Source: Symbiodinium sp. CCMP2592 (lineage: Eukaryota; Sar; Dinophyceae; Suessiales; Symbiodiniaceae). From it: a DNA stretch of 64,000 nt. The stretch covers positions 62,001 through 126,000 of the forward strand of contig CAJNDT010000598.1 of the NCBI GenBank assembly GCA_905221615.1, written 5' to 3'. Position 1 is the first letter of the stretch, and each line of letters starts with the position of its first letter. The translations under genes and the position numbers were made by a program. Below are positions 35,338 to 47,400 of this stretch, in pieces. Below the pieces are notes generated by a model. The model ran no database searches. It was not told where the DNA came from and was given only the letters and a program-made list of their open reading frames with translations.

Positions 35338-35844
35338 CCCTGGGCATCCTGTATTGATCCTAATAAATAGAAGTAGAGTAAAATATATTGATATTGATTT
35401 GTAGTGTTTGAATTGATAATATCAACATTCATATTGATGTTGCTGTATGGATTTTGTGCAAGACGTTTTTTGATCAGACTATTGATTCTGCTATTGATCG
35501 AACTCACGAAAAATCAATTGTGATCAAACCATGGTTTTGATCAGATTTGATCAAACTTTTACCAGATTTGATCAAATTTGACCAGATTTGATCAAATTTG
35601 ACCAGATTTGATCAAATTTGATCAGATTTGATCAGAGTTGATCAGATTTGATCAGATTTGATCAGGTTTGATTTTCTTGAGGTGGATGCGCAGCTGCATT
35701 TTCCATCGAATATGCTATTGATTATGTTGCTACCTATTGTGCTGTTATTTATTGATTTCGGCCATTGATTGACGCAATTGAAAAAACGTCCGGATTAATA
35801 AGACTGGAACATTATTGATTAGGATCAATACAGGATGCCCAGGG
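35338..35844. mobile_element. 507-bp MITE with 27-bp inverted termini
   Basis: The left end CCCTGGGCATCCTGTATTGA continues TCCTAAT; the right end is its exact reverse complement, ending at 35844. The interior is AT-rich, non-coding, and full of TGATCA-containing repeats. A target duplication is not obvious (AA at most), so the superfamily is open. Confidence 0.85.
35535..35672. repeat. 10-bp TGATCA-core tandem repeat inside MITE
   Basis: About 13 units of GATTTGATCA or AATTTGACCA. Each unit contains or nearly contains the palindrome TGATCA. Confidence 0.9.
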
Positions 35845-35913
35845 AAGGGTTCATGAGCGTCGGCTTTGAGAGCTCATCTGGGGCAGACAGGCTCACTACC
35901 TGCGCCGCATTCA

Positions 35914-35929
35914 CCCCAAACCCTAAACC
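35914..35929 (-). repeat. Short telomere-like stretch, reverse orientation
   Basis: CCCCAAACCCTAAACC, followed by more degenerate CCTTAAA units to about 36050. Confidence 0.45.
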
Positions 35930-36107
35930 TTCAAGACTCAACCTTAAACTCAAACCTTAAATTCGCTAAGCTCCTAAGTCAGAATTCAGTAAACCGTTGA
36001 ATCGCTGAACCCTTAAGCCCCTAAGCCCCTGATCCCGAAATCCCGGAACGTTCTTCCCTTGCAGTTGAAAGTCCTGAAAACACTGAGAACCCACCCTATG
36101 GAGTTTC

Positions 36108-36464
36108 ATGGCAGGACCTGCAGGACCCCGGGTGCGATCGGATGATTCTCATGCGTGGGGAGTTTTCCACATCAACTGGCGAAGGCCCACTGACACGTGT
36201 CGCTTTGGTGCTTGGTCCACGAAGTGCAGGTTTCACACAGCAGTTGGAGGAGCGGCTTGTACAAGATCTATCAATGTTCCTTCTGCCGATCATGATGCCA
36301 AGGAGGAGACTCTGACTTACCTCAGGCGCTGGTGCAATACCGCAACTGCGTGCGGTAGTCGCGACGAGCACATGCAGCTAGTCAGAAGGCCAGAGGGTTC
36401 TGCAGGACAGCAGCTGGAGGACGAGAGGTTGACAGAAGAGGACCTCGCAGAATTTCTCAACTAG
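36108..36464 (+). CDS. Zinc-ribbon-like ORF fragment, 118 aa
   Basis: Starts at ATG 36108 and ends TAG 36462. It contains GVFHINWRRPTDTCRFGAWS, KCRFHT and, further on, YLRRWCNTA and RDEH, i.e. C-x6-C-x3-H followed by C and a distal WC. It ends in a short acidic tail (EDERLTEEDLAEFLN). The 'CRFH...RRWC..A...RDEH' arrangement is one that I recall as a recurrent segment of unidentified dinoflagellate proteins. It is probably the last exon or a truncated copy of a larger gene. Function unknown. Confidence 0.45.
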   Translation: MAGPAGPRVRSDDSHAWGVFHINWRRPTDTCRFGAWSTKCRFHTAVGGAACTRSINVPSADHDAKEETLTYLRRWCNTATACGSRDEHMQLVRRPEGSAGQQLEDERLTEEDLAEFLN

Positions 36465-36744
36465 TGCAAGGCGCACGGCGCAGAAGTTGTCGGGAGTGCG
36501 GTCTGGACTGCGTCGGTATAGCTGCTAGTTTCGATCCTCCATACCATATGGAAGCTCCGATGACTCTCGCTGTGTCAGGGAAACGAACTGTGGCTGCAGC
36601 AATACTCTGTGATCATGCTGTTGTCTTTGCGGTTGTTCAACGACACCGCCGCCGCGGCGTCACTGTCGCCACCATTCCCGAGACATAATAGAGGTTTTAA
36701 GCCTCCCTAGGGCCACACTCACATTTCTAAAAGACCACGCACCC

Positions 36745-36983
36745 CAGCAGCAGCAACATCACCGATGCCAGCAGCACCAACACAGCCGAAAGCAACAACA
36801 AGACAAAGCAGCAGCAACAACAACAACAACAGCAGCAACAACAAAAGCTACTACACAACGACAACAACAACAGCAGCAGTAGCAGCAGTAGCAGTAGCAG
36901 CAGCCAGCAGCAGCCAGCAGCAGCCAGCAGCAGCCAGCAGCAGCCACCAGCAGCCAGCAGCAGCCAGCTGCAGCCAGCAGCAG

Positions 36984-37050
<67 letters not shown>

Positions 37051-37090
37051 GAGCAGAGCAACAGCAAAAGCAACAGCAACAGCAACCATG
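36745..37090. repeat. CAG/CAA/CCAGCAG-rich tract
   Basis: Mixed CAACAG, CAGCAGC and CAGCAGCC units with a pure (CAG)n core at about 36984-37048. Plus-strand translation is poly-Gln or poly-Ala and minus-strand poly-Leu; none is credible as a gene. Confidence 0.95.
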
Positions 37091-37099
37091 AACACAACA

Positions 37100-38693
37100 A
37101 CTGACAGCAATAGCATCAGCATCATCATAAAGACATTGTTACTATGATTCTGACTCTTACTGCGGCCCCGGCGACAACGACGAAGACGACCGTGGTGACG
37201 ACCGCTACGGCGACGGCTACAACTAAGCTACCACTATTGCGATCTGTCTGCAATAATACATCTAATTCTGAACACTGACACTGTTCTTCGTATTCTTATT
37301 GTTAGGACTGCTGGGTATGATTCCTGTTGGCTGCCCCTCTTGTGTGACTGGTATGCTATGACATGTCGTCCTTTGCGGGCATTCTGCGTGGCTAGGGTAG
37401 CCTGTGTAGCCATGAGACTCTTGGGACTTAGGCCGACCACGGTGGTGGGAGAAACGTTGTGCGCACGGTCGCGCTGTGCCCGCAAAAACTCGAAAGTTGT
37501 GAAGGTCTCTGCCGTGCATTCGTTCACAGTTTCTGCAGATTTTTTCTCCTTTTTCTGGTGTGTACGCCTGCTGAGCAAAGGATCTCTCTGAAAGTTGCGG
37601 TGTTGCCGGTCTTGCCCATCCTGGCAGCCGGTGACAGTTCTGGCCTTGCTCCAACCAACCCCGGGCCCTGACATGGGAGGTGGTCCCCGGTTCCCCCCGG
37701 TTCTCCCAAGAGGTTGCTAAGAGCTGGCCCGGTTCTTCCCCGGTTCTTCCTGGTAGCGTGCTATCCCCAGGAAGGCCTTCCTGGGCTGTCCCAAGACACT
37801 GACCTGGACCTGCTGCGGCGCGGGATGACCCAGCTAGTCCCCTTTGCAAAACGTTGGCCGAGTGCCTGCTGATGGACGCAAATGACGCAAACAGCCTCAT
37901 TTAGGCCTTCGCCAGCGATTCAGAAGGCAAATCAACGTTTTTGACTTCGCGCAACAATTCACAACCGGTTAGGTTTGGTGGTGTGGCGTGTGTTGCGTTT
38001 GCGGTTGCGGCGTTTGCGGTTGGCGCGTTTTCTAGCGCGTGTGCGTAGCCGGGGCCGGCCGCTATTATATATCTGAATATATCTAGCCAAAAATTCTATA
38101 CTTCTATGTATGTCTATTCTGTCTATATCTGTATCGTATCTATAATATCTGTTTATAGCCCATAATACCTGTATATATCAGTGTATCATTAGATCTACAT
38201 GTTTATATAGCATATATCTCTTTATCTATATCATTTACTATCTATGTGTATCTGTATGTATTACATGTATATGTATATGTAGGTAGTTATAAAGATAGAT
38301 AAATATATTGAATTGGTACATTCGCATTATGTGCCATCTCCAAGGATACTGAAAAGCGCCACCAACAGCCAACAGCAACAGCAACAGCCAACAGCAAAAG
38401 CACTCGCAACAAAACGAAGAACGATTGCAGCTGCAACTGCAACCACAATCTCCAGTGCCTCGCCCGCTCCGCCCTCCTCCTCCTCCTCCTCGTCCTCCTC
38501 CTGCACCTCGTCCACTTATTGCTATCACTATCACTATCACTACTACTACGACGACGACGATGACGACAAGTAGTGTCACTGCTGCTGCTGCTGCTGCTGC
38601 TATACTGCCACTGGTAGCGCTACTGCTACAACTACGGCCACTCCTAGTGCTACCACTACTGTAACGAGTAACGACTACCACTCCTTCTTCTCC

Positions 38694-38780
<87 letters not shown>

Positions 38781-40500
38781 GGCTGCTGCTGCTGCTGCTG
38801 CTGCTGCTATCACCACGACCACTAGCACTCCCACGACCACTTCCACTATTGCTGCTACTACTACTGCTGCTGCTTCTACTACTACGACTATTGCACAGAC
38901 AACTGAAGCCACTATACTACTGAAGCTGCGACTGTAATTACTACTGACTGTAGCTACCGCCTTATACTCTTCCGGCTCCTGCTGCTGCTGATCTAGGGGA
39001 ACTCTTGCCACCGCTGCTGCTGCTGCTGCTTGCTGCTCCGTTGGCTGACGAGTAGCAGAGAAATAAAAGCAGCAGTGTTCGGTGACATTCTTTTGCGAAG
39101 AAGACAGAACTTGCATCGTTTTGCACAAGGTGCAAGCTGTGGCTTTCTGAGTAGGGGCTGCGTTGCACATGGCCTCACGTTGCAGTTGCACCTGAGCGTT
39201 GTTCTTGATTCTTGGTCTGTTCTGTTGAACAGGCGAAGGCATTCCCCAAGGCCCCAAACGTGCGAAAGTCGCTGCTGGTGACGCCAGACGCAGAACCCAA
39301 CCCCACTTACTAGACTTAGGACACCTGCCGAAAAAAGGCCAGGGACTTGTGGACAGCAACATCTTGCGGCAGGGTTTTCCGCCATGGGCACCGATGTTGC
39401 AAGCGTTGCCAGCTACTCCCAGGACTCATGGTCGTGATCTCGGGCCAACACGGGAAGCTGTAGACTTCGGAGGTGTCCAGAGATCTAGCTAAAGTGGTAG
39501 CAGCGCTGTCGTCCGTGAAAGTTGCTAGGGCTAGTGTGTGCGGAAGGCAAATGGCCAGGCCCTAACAAAGCACCCGAAAGCTTCACTGCCCAGGTCTGTC
39601 GAGCTGGTGGAGTCCCAGTCAAGCTCGGCCGATCTGCAGGTCAAGGATGACTTGCGTGCACTTGGTCTGCAAAGAAGGTTCATGTCTGGGGCTCGGGTCA
39701 CTACTGCAAAGCTGCCTAGAGTCGTTTGGGATGCTGCAAGATTAGCAGGGCAGCGTCTTTAGAGCTGGACGTAGCAGAGCTGTTGACCTTTTGCACATGA
39801 GAATTTTGTGACATGGTCCAACAAAACCATGTCAGAATCCTTCCGCAAGAAATAAGTTTTTGCGAATTTTGATTAGGGCAATTTGGCCCTTTCAGTCTCA
39901 GCTCAGTGTGTGATGTTCGGCACAGGGCAGCTTGTGTGAGAAGCCCCGTGAAGCTGCGACTTCAGTTGAAACCCTTCGGTTTCAGCGTCGGTAACCCAAC
40001 CTTTGTTTGCAACTATCTTGTTGAGGTTTGTATCTGTGTCGGGCCCACAGTTGAAACAGCGACCCAAAGACTGCGCTAAACCCAAGAACGCATTCCAGAG
40101 ATCATGATTGTGGGTGTTTCCGCTGGGCAGCACACCGTCCCCTCAGGCGGCTTATCTTCGGAGCCGAAGCGGAGAAGATAGAGCGTGATCTATGCAGCTG
40201 ACTGCTGCGCCCTAAGAAGATCCAAGTCTGGTCCATCATTGATGATCCGCAAAACACCCTTGCTGCAGTCCATGTCGTGTGGTGTGGGGTGTTGGTGTGG
40301 GGGGGACGGCAATAGACCATTGCCGTTGGCCGCAGCTCAGGTGATTCCTTCAAACAGCTGGGTCCGAGTTCCCTGGAAGAGGCTTTCCATTGGCCGACAA
40401 CTGCCTTGTCTGCTTTGACTCCGAAGCAGAAGCAGAAGGTGGTGAAATACTTCTCAGATGGCATCGCCACAGCCCCAGAACCAGACCTGCAGGCCTTTTG
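37100..40500. other. Gene-free, repeat-rich stretch
   Basis: No gene supported. At 38060-38310 there is an AT-rich tract of degenerate TATATCTGTAT units, and at 38340-38580 CAACAG-, CTC- and ACG-type trinucleotides. The long open frame on the minus strand across 38.2-39.4 kb is an artefact of the CTG array. Confidence 0.45.
38695..38808. repeat. (CTG)n microsatellite
   Basis: About 37 CTG units with two CGG interruptions. Confidence 0.95.
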
Positions 40501-40509
40501 ATAATAAGC

Positions 40510-42998
40510 ATGTCGAATGTAGACAGCTCGCCGAATGCTGCAGAAAGTAGTAGCGCCACCAGGGCCATACCATGTCTGAAGCGGTCGTTGGAAAGTTCCA
40601 CACCCAGTGCCCTGTGCGCAGTTCTGCAAGAGCCTCAAGCACCTTGGAGCGCGCCGTGCACCTGCAGCGCAATGGCCGACTGCAGCTTGGGCAAGGAGAA
40701 CTACGTCTTGCAAGATGATGGTGAAGAGCTCGCAGTCGGCAACAGCGGCCTTACCGCTGCGGCTGTGACTGCATCGCCACCGAAGGCTGCGGCTCTGTTC
40801 TGTCAGCTCATCAAAACGCCTGCCGTCGAGAATGGTGCAGGCAGTGCAGGCCCTGGCAGCGAAAGTCCTGGGAAAGAGCAGCCTCAGCCGCAGCTCTTTC
40901 AATGCAGGATGTGCTTGGATTGGAGTTTCTCGTGATGGCTATGTTCCCCAAAAAAACACCAGCCTCTGCCTTGAGTGCCGCAGAGCGGACGAGGCAGCAC
41001 GTGCTCAGGTGAAAGGCACCCCACAAGAATCGACATTCAAAGAGCTCAAAGCCGCCGGCAACGAGGAGTATCGGGCACGGATCATGGACTTCAGGAAACG
41101 GCGCCCCGCTAAGGGGCGAGGAAAGGGCAGGCAGCGCTTCGATTTCACTACCTGGTTCCGCACAGTAGAAAGTTATAACGAGGTGAAGAACGATGCCCGA
41201 TGCCGATTTATGCCCGAAGTGTACTACCTGTCTTGGGCACAAAGTCCTGAAAGCGGGTGTTACACCCCCCTGGAAGCAAAAGCACGCTGGGATGCTTGGT
41301 ACGAGGACTTGTCGGTTGCTCGGGACAAGCTTGGGAAAGATGGAGCCGAACGGCTCTTGATCCACATGTTCGATGAGGTGACAGGATCTAGTGGTACCAA
41401 GTCTGCGCGCGGCTACAGCACCTCAGGCCCTAGGCAAGTCAGTCAAGAACGCCACCGACGAGCAGCTGTCAGAGCTGGACGCTCTCAGGAATCTGGGTCA
41501 CGACAGCTTCAGCTCGGATGTCTTCGATGGCGTGAATGGTGCAGGACTTTCCAATGCGCTCCGTGGCAGCAGTTCCTTGGCCGAGGGCAAGCACAACACG
41601 GCCGCTTTGGCTCCTGCGGCTAATCCTGAGCCGGAGTCTGAGGAGAATCAGAAGAAAAAAACGCAAGACCGACATGCATGCGATGCAAGTCAATGAGCAT
41701 GACCGCTTGGGCCGCGAAATGGACGCCTTGCTACGGGAGAGTGAAGAGACAGTCTAGAAGATGCAGGAAGCTTTGGATAACGTCGATGAAGACGATGAGG
41801 CCAACTACAAGATGTACGTGCGCATGCTCAGAGTGCACAAACAGGCAATCTTGAAGTGGGCAGGAAACACATCAGCGGAAGCATCCGAGGAGGACGTGCA
41901 GAAGGCTATCGACACCTACGATTCGTACCGCACGGCTGCTTACATGCCAGAGCGGAGCTCTTCGTTGCCCAGTCCTGACTTTGAGCACCTTGTGTCCAGA
42001 CACGTCGTTTCGCGGGAGGCCAGAGCCTTCACGGATGCCGCAGAAGACACCGATGCCATCAAAGCGGCCCTCAAGTACTTCTTGGAGCAAAAGGCACTCG
42101 TCAAGAATCTGCTTGGTGGTGAGGTCCGGGCTGTGAAGGATTTGGCTTCCGCTCGAAAGGCGAGAGCCAAGACTTTCGAGCAGCAGGTCAAAAAAGAAGC
42201 GGCGGCTGCAAAAGCGGCTGCGAAGGCCAAAGCCAAGGAGGACGCGAAGGCATCAGGTCAAGGCAGCAGAGCGCCCAAGGGTGCCCAAGCCGAAGCTAGC
42301 GCTGCTCCGTAGTTCCATCTTCAGTTTCGCTTCGTCGTCCCAGCTTAGTGATGCAATCAGTGCGGTGCATGCGAAGATGGTTCCCACAATGTCCGCCGAA
42401 GAGTTCCAAGTCGCCGCTGAGCAGAACAAGCTGGATACCTCCATACCGTACATGGTGCAGCACTGTGGAGGCCTACATGCAAAGCTTGCTGTGCAATCTT
42501 TGGGCTTTTGCAGCCCCAACCGCCGTGGACAGCAGCAAGGCCAACATTTCCGACAAGCCGTTGAGTGCCTTGCTTGGGAATGTGGCTGCGTTTGCTTTCG
42601 CGGAATCTATGCGCTACAGTGGCACTGAGTTCAAGCAGGCTGCCACGATGCGATTCCACATGAACGGCAGGCGCCGATGTGCGTCAGCCCCATTTGCGAA
42701 GCTGCAGTCCAAGCTGCTTGCTTTTCGGGATGAAAGTGCCACTGCAGGTGCCGCTGCGAAGATGAAGGAGTTGGGGATTGAATCCGCCGCCCAGCTCAAC
42801 CCGGAAGTCATATCAAACCGTGGAGAAGTGCTTTCCCCGCGCCATATCGGGTTCAAGCTGGGCAAAAGTGGTTTCGGAGTCTCTTATAGCATGAGTGAGC
42901 TTGAGTCAGAATTAAGTGTGAAGAACGAAAGTTCACAGAATGAGCGATTAGCAAGACAACTTCCATGTCTTCTTGCTGGCTGGAGCCGCTGGCAATGA
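40510..42998 (+). pseudogene. CxxC-finger and Lys/Ala-rich gene, frameshifted
   Basis: Begins at ATG 40510 (MSNVDSSPNAAES). A Ser/Ala/Pro-rich leader ends in FQCRMCLDW (C-x2-C, about 40900). After a frame change near 40930 it continues with SLCLECRRADEAARAQ (second C-x2-C), then RGKGRQRFDFTTWFRTVESY and PEVYYLSWAQSPESGCYTPL. A further frame change near 41400 precedes a helical segment. From 41761 a clean frame gives MQEALDNVDEDDEANYKMYV, a long helix and a Lys/Ala repeat tail (AKAAAKAKAKEDAK) to 42312. Segments in other frames to 42998 (PLSALLGNVAAFAFAESMRY) may extend it. The paired CxxC motifs suggest a zinc finger. I recall similar multi-copy ORFs in dinoflagellates, without known function. 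Confidence 0.45.
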
Positions 42999-42999
42999 A

Positions 43000-45223
43000 T
43001 ATAAGCTCGCTGAACACATTGTTGCCTTCTTAGATTATTTGAAGTCCTGCACTGCGTCGCTGCGCTGACCTGTCAGAAGTCAAGGGTATCCAGTTGAGCA
43101 TTCTGCAGCATGTCTATACAATGCTGGGCTGATACAAGAGTTGGGATGTTCTCAAACCCCTCGCCTTCAGTCCTTCAGTCTCCTAGTGTCTGATGGCACG
43201 GGAGGCGACCACACGGTTTTGCCTGAACCCCTTGGCCTTGAGTCGCTGTTTCGCATAAGGCTGCATGCGCGGAGATGAGGCGTGAGATGCAGCGAAGCAA
43301 CTTGGAGAACATCATTGTTGGGCCCACTACTGCGGGCGTTATTGAATTCCGTGCTTCCCCTGCTGGGGTCCCAGAGGTCCTCTCCCTAGGCGGCGGAGTA
43401 GAAGGAGGCAGGTTTGTGCAAGTGGGGTGCAGGGAGCAGCATTCCCAGCATTTGCATCATGATCATCCATTCCAGCTTGGTTTTCTTCAAGCACGCGAGT
43501 ATGGCAACATCCAGACATGGTAATGATATGCGTTTGAGGTTCCGCAGGGCATCAATGATCCTTTCCGACCACCGCATCCTGCGACAACAAATATACAACA
43601 TATTCCTATATCTAAATGCATTCGAGCTAGAACACGACAAGGACAAGTCCGCCAACGCACGTTCCAGGGATATGCAGGTGTCTTGGAATTCTGAATCCTT
43701 ATCAGTTCCAGGCACTGCAAGAATTTGATCGTACCTGTTAAGCTCGCAACATCCATTAATTTCATGTGCCAACTGCCAACTGCGTTCTATACACATCTAG
43801 CTAGGTGTTCGTTGACACTTGTCCTCGACAAGAGCAACTTGCGCAGATGCCAGGAATCGCCAATAATTGTTTGCGGATCATGAGAACGGTGAAATATATC
43901 CGAGAGAAGAAATCTAAAGATGTATAGAAGAGTTTTCTCATTTCGGCTTAGGCTTGTCAGAAAAAGGTTTGCGAGTCAGCGCATGTCAGTTTTCTATCCA
44001 CGGCTGCATGCTTCACATGGCAGGCCTGCCATTCGCGCAGTGCCATCTGTGCCAGGGCCTTGGTATCGGCAATTACACATTTCCCCAGATAGCTTAAGTT
44101 AGTAGGGGTTCTAACTAAATAGGGCATGCCGTGTCCGCAGCCAGCGGACAGGGTGCAGCAGCATGCACATGGCGCAGGGGGTGCAGAGGAAAATGGTTCT
44201 GGCTTGACAGCTAGCCGCTAGCCAACATCCGTAAACAAGTGCATGAGACGGATGCAAAATCGTTCCTGGACCCGACAAAATTTGTCGCCGTAACATAGAC
44301 TGACTTCAATTGATTTTTGAGAGCTTTGGCCAAGCGCATAGACGGGATCCAAAAAATGCTCTTGGACCCGACAAAATTGCTAAAGAGCAATCATTGAAAC
44401 TTTTTTTTTGGGAGAGCTTCGGGAGCCTGATTTCGGGTTTGAAAGCTAGCCAACGTCACTAACAAGCGCGTAGATGGGATCCCAAAAACATTGCTGGACA
44501 CGACAAAACTGCCAAGGAAAGAGCAACTAAATTTAGCTGATGTTTTCGACAGCTTCGGGAGGCTGAAGTCGGGCTTCAAAGCTAGCTAGTGACAGTAACA
44601 AGTGTATAGGCTCGACCGGATCCCCAAAACGCTCTTGGACCCGACAAAACTACCAAAAGCAAATCAACTAAATGTCCATGTCGTTTGTGGTGGCAACAAA
44701 AGCGGTTTGGGGTTCCTTTCTTTGAGGCTTCGTTTTGGGCAAGAAATCAAACTCCCAGCTATTTGGGTTTTTGCCGGTATACTTTTTTTTGGGGGGGAGT
44801 AGGCTTAATTCACAGTGCCCCATCGACTATTGCGGGAACGCTTTTGGGTGGATTGAGTGAGTGAGTGAGCGGGAGGGAGAAAGAAAATAATAAAAAACAG
44901 AAAGGAGGGAAGAGAGAAACATGGTCATTGCATTTCTTTTTGGGGTCGTCCTACATCTCAAAAGCAAATGCCCAGACGTCTTCAATGATTTTATTGTGTC
45001 TGTGATGCTGCAAAATAATTCTTTTGGGACCGCTACCTCAGGCGTTGAAGTCGGCCCAGTGGCTAAAGATGGCAGTCTTGGGTGGATGGAGAGATGAAGG
45101 GAAGAGGGCCGCAAGCTACATGGATGCTTTGTGGGACTTGCGGCATTTCGCCACTGAATGCGGTTTGCAGTAGCATATTCTCGGCTCACAGGCGGCATAC
45201 GGTGCTCCACCACGTCTTCCACC
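43000..45223. other. Gene-free stretch with degenerate repeats
   Basis: No gene supported. It contains the degenerate repeat array at 44213-44680 and a short G9 run near 44790. Confidence 0.45.
44213..44680. repeat. Degenerate 96-141-bp repeats
   Basis: 'TGGACCCGACAAAA' recurs near 44267, 44363, 44495 (one mismatch) and 44636. It is preceded each time by 'gatccaaaaa' and, in three units, by 'gctagc' and a 'caagtgcata'-like segment. Confidence 0.75.
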
Positions 45224-46264
45224 ATGTCCCTTCAGTGGTTGGAGACTTGCACCAAGGAGTGTGTTCAAGCCCAATTCCTATTGTGGAAAGCAGAAAATCG
45301 CCAACAGGGCATTTTTACAAAGCCCAAGATTTTCCGTCACGGAGCCTGGACGAATGCTGCCGAAAACGATGATGACGCTGTCGACCTGATGTCATTCGAC
45401 AATGCGGAGGACCAGCCGGCCTTCTTCGTCCAGAACTCGCAAGATGGGGTCGAAACTGCAATCCTCTGCATGCTTGAGGGAATGACTGATTACGCGACAG
45501 CGCATGCTGTGCATGCCAGCTGGGTGCGCCGGAACCCCGGCGCACCAGCTCATCAACAGGTCCCTTGGAACTGCTTGGCCGCCACAGACCAGGTCAAGGA
45601 CGTGCACTTTGCATCGGAGGTCAGGGCTTGGCTACTTGAGCATCTGGACCTGATCCCAGAGGCAGGGGTCACCGTGATATCTCGTCCGAAGAATGAACAC
45701 CCCAGCACAAGTCATCTACTACTCCTACTACTGCCGCGCTGCCACCGCAATTGCACGGGCTACTACTTTTGCTACTGCCACTGCTGCTGCTAATTGTGGC
45801 TGTACAGGCAGCTAGCCAGACGATGGTGGTGTTGGTGTGAACATTAGCGGCTCCAATGTCATTACATGTCATTACCGTTGTGGGTGGCGGGAATGCTTCT
45901 TTTGCTGTTTCCTTAACTGCTTCTTGCTTCATGGTTCTATGCCCTGTTTGAGTGCTGCGACTTCCGTGCCTCAAAACGTTTGTGTGAGACCCAGCTTACA
46001 AGACGTCAACATGTTTGGATTTTGTGGTCCGGAGACCCTGCAATAGGTCAAGTCTTTAATGAAGTAATCCAAAAATGACAGCAGCCACAGACCTTGTCGC
46101 AGGATCATATCAGCAACGACAAGGCTGATATTATGGAAGCCGGCGGCCTCTTCACGCATATCGACCTGGATAACGGCTGGCTCCCGGATCACATGTCGGA
46201 GGATGACCGCACCAGCCTAGCAGCTATGGTGCCAGTGACGTTCAGTGACTTCTTCGACAGCTGA
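45224..46264 (+). CDS. Unrecognised two-segment gene candidate
   Basis: Segment 1 starts at ATG 45224 (MSLQWLETCTKECVQAQFLL) and reads to about 45700. It is acidic, with FDNAEDQPAFFVQNSQDGVE, MLEGMTDYATAHAVHASWVR and SEVRAWLLEHLDLIPEAGV, before running into TACTAC-type repeats. Segment 2 is an open stretch from about 46072, after an AG acceptor-like site, to TGA 46262. It includes DIMEAGGLFTHIDLDNGWLP and MVPVTFSDFFDS, which look coding but short. They could be two exons of one gene with a repeat-bearing intron, but no donor is certain. I recognise no family. Confidence is moderate for segment 1 and low for the join. Confidence 0.4.
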
Positions 46265-47217
46265 GCTGTTAACTCCGATGAGAAGCCCGAGGACTGCTGC
46301 GGCGGTTACAAAGGATGATATATCCAAGTACTCTGACAGTGTTTGCAGATCATGCATGCTTTGCTGAGATCTGCAACCTTCCCAGGTCCGATGCTCAGCG
46401 CGCTGTTTGCCGCGAGCTTGGACGATGCTTGAGTGATTGCTTGGAGGTGGTTGAGTCGTCATTGTGACCATGGGGTGCCATTTTCAGTTCAGATCTTTGC
46501 TTATGTGCGCTAGCATTTCCTCCTGGTTCGTGTCCGCAACTTAGGAGCTGCAAGTCTACATGGCCCTACATAGCAGCATTTTTTGCAGCGATAGCATCAT
46601 GCCATCCCCGCGTGGTCTCGCCGTGTGTCCTTGATTTTTTCAATGTTCAAAGCAAGCACGCGATCAGAAAAGGCAATATGAATTTCAACCCAATCCCCCA
46701 TGGATAGGATTGTGAGCCGCGCCAGTCCAAGCTTTGTGGCCATTCCCAACGAAGGTTGTCCAAAAACCCATGTTCAAAAAGCTGTAAGCACGTGGAATCA
46801 CGTGGACACATAAGGAGAATATGCCGCGAGCGCAAGCTCTCGCAAGCACGGCGTAAGGGTTGCGTCTGCGTAAGAGTCAGCTTTAGTCCCAGTATTTTCT
46901 GTGGTAGCATCACCGCATTTTCATGAAAGAGTCGTTTTGCCTCATGTCATGCGCGCCTGCTGTGCGTCCGTCGGCAACTTGGGTCCATGGTCTGTTTCAT
47001 GGCTAAGCTTATGCAAGAACAGCACAAGGGAGCATTTGTTGCGCCCACTACAGAAATGCCTCCTGGACTGTTGCTGTCTCATCGCTAGCTTCTTTATCAA
47101 CCCGAATTTCATAGCGCCATGTGACTCGCGTGCAAGGCGCGCCCAAGGGCAGCGCAAGGGCAATGCGCCCCGCAACGGGATTGGCCCATCCGAGCTTACT
47201 GCTTTTGCTAGTATTAC

Positions 47218-47218
<1 letters not shown>

Positions 47219-47250
<32 letters not shown>

Positions 47251-47301
47251 CAGCAGCAGCAGCAGTACTACTACTACTACTACTACTACTACCACTACTA
47301 T

Positions 47302-47387
<86 letters not shown>

Positions 47388-47400
47388 AGTTACTACTACT
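47219..47400. repeat. (AGT)n-(AGC)n-(ACT)n self-complementary trinucleotide block
   Basis: About 11 TAG units, five CAG units and then about 45 ACT/TAC units with a few ATT and ACC. The AGT part is the reverse complement of the ACT part, so the block can fold on itself. Confidence 0.9.

Noticed and set aside
36727-37128. Poly-Leu or poly-Gln open frames over the CAG tract
   Set aside because: Repeat translation only, open in several frames at once.
38238-39362. Long minus-strand open frame with a poly-Ala run
   Set aside because: It is created by the (CTG)n and related trinucleotide tracts and has no domain outside them.
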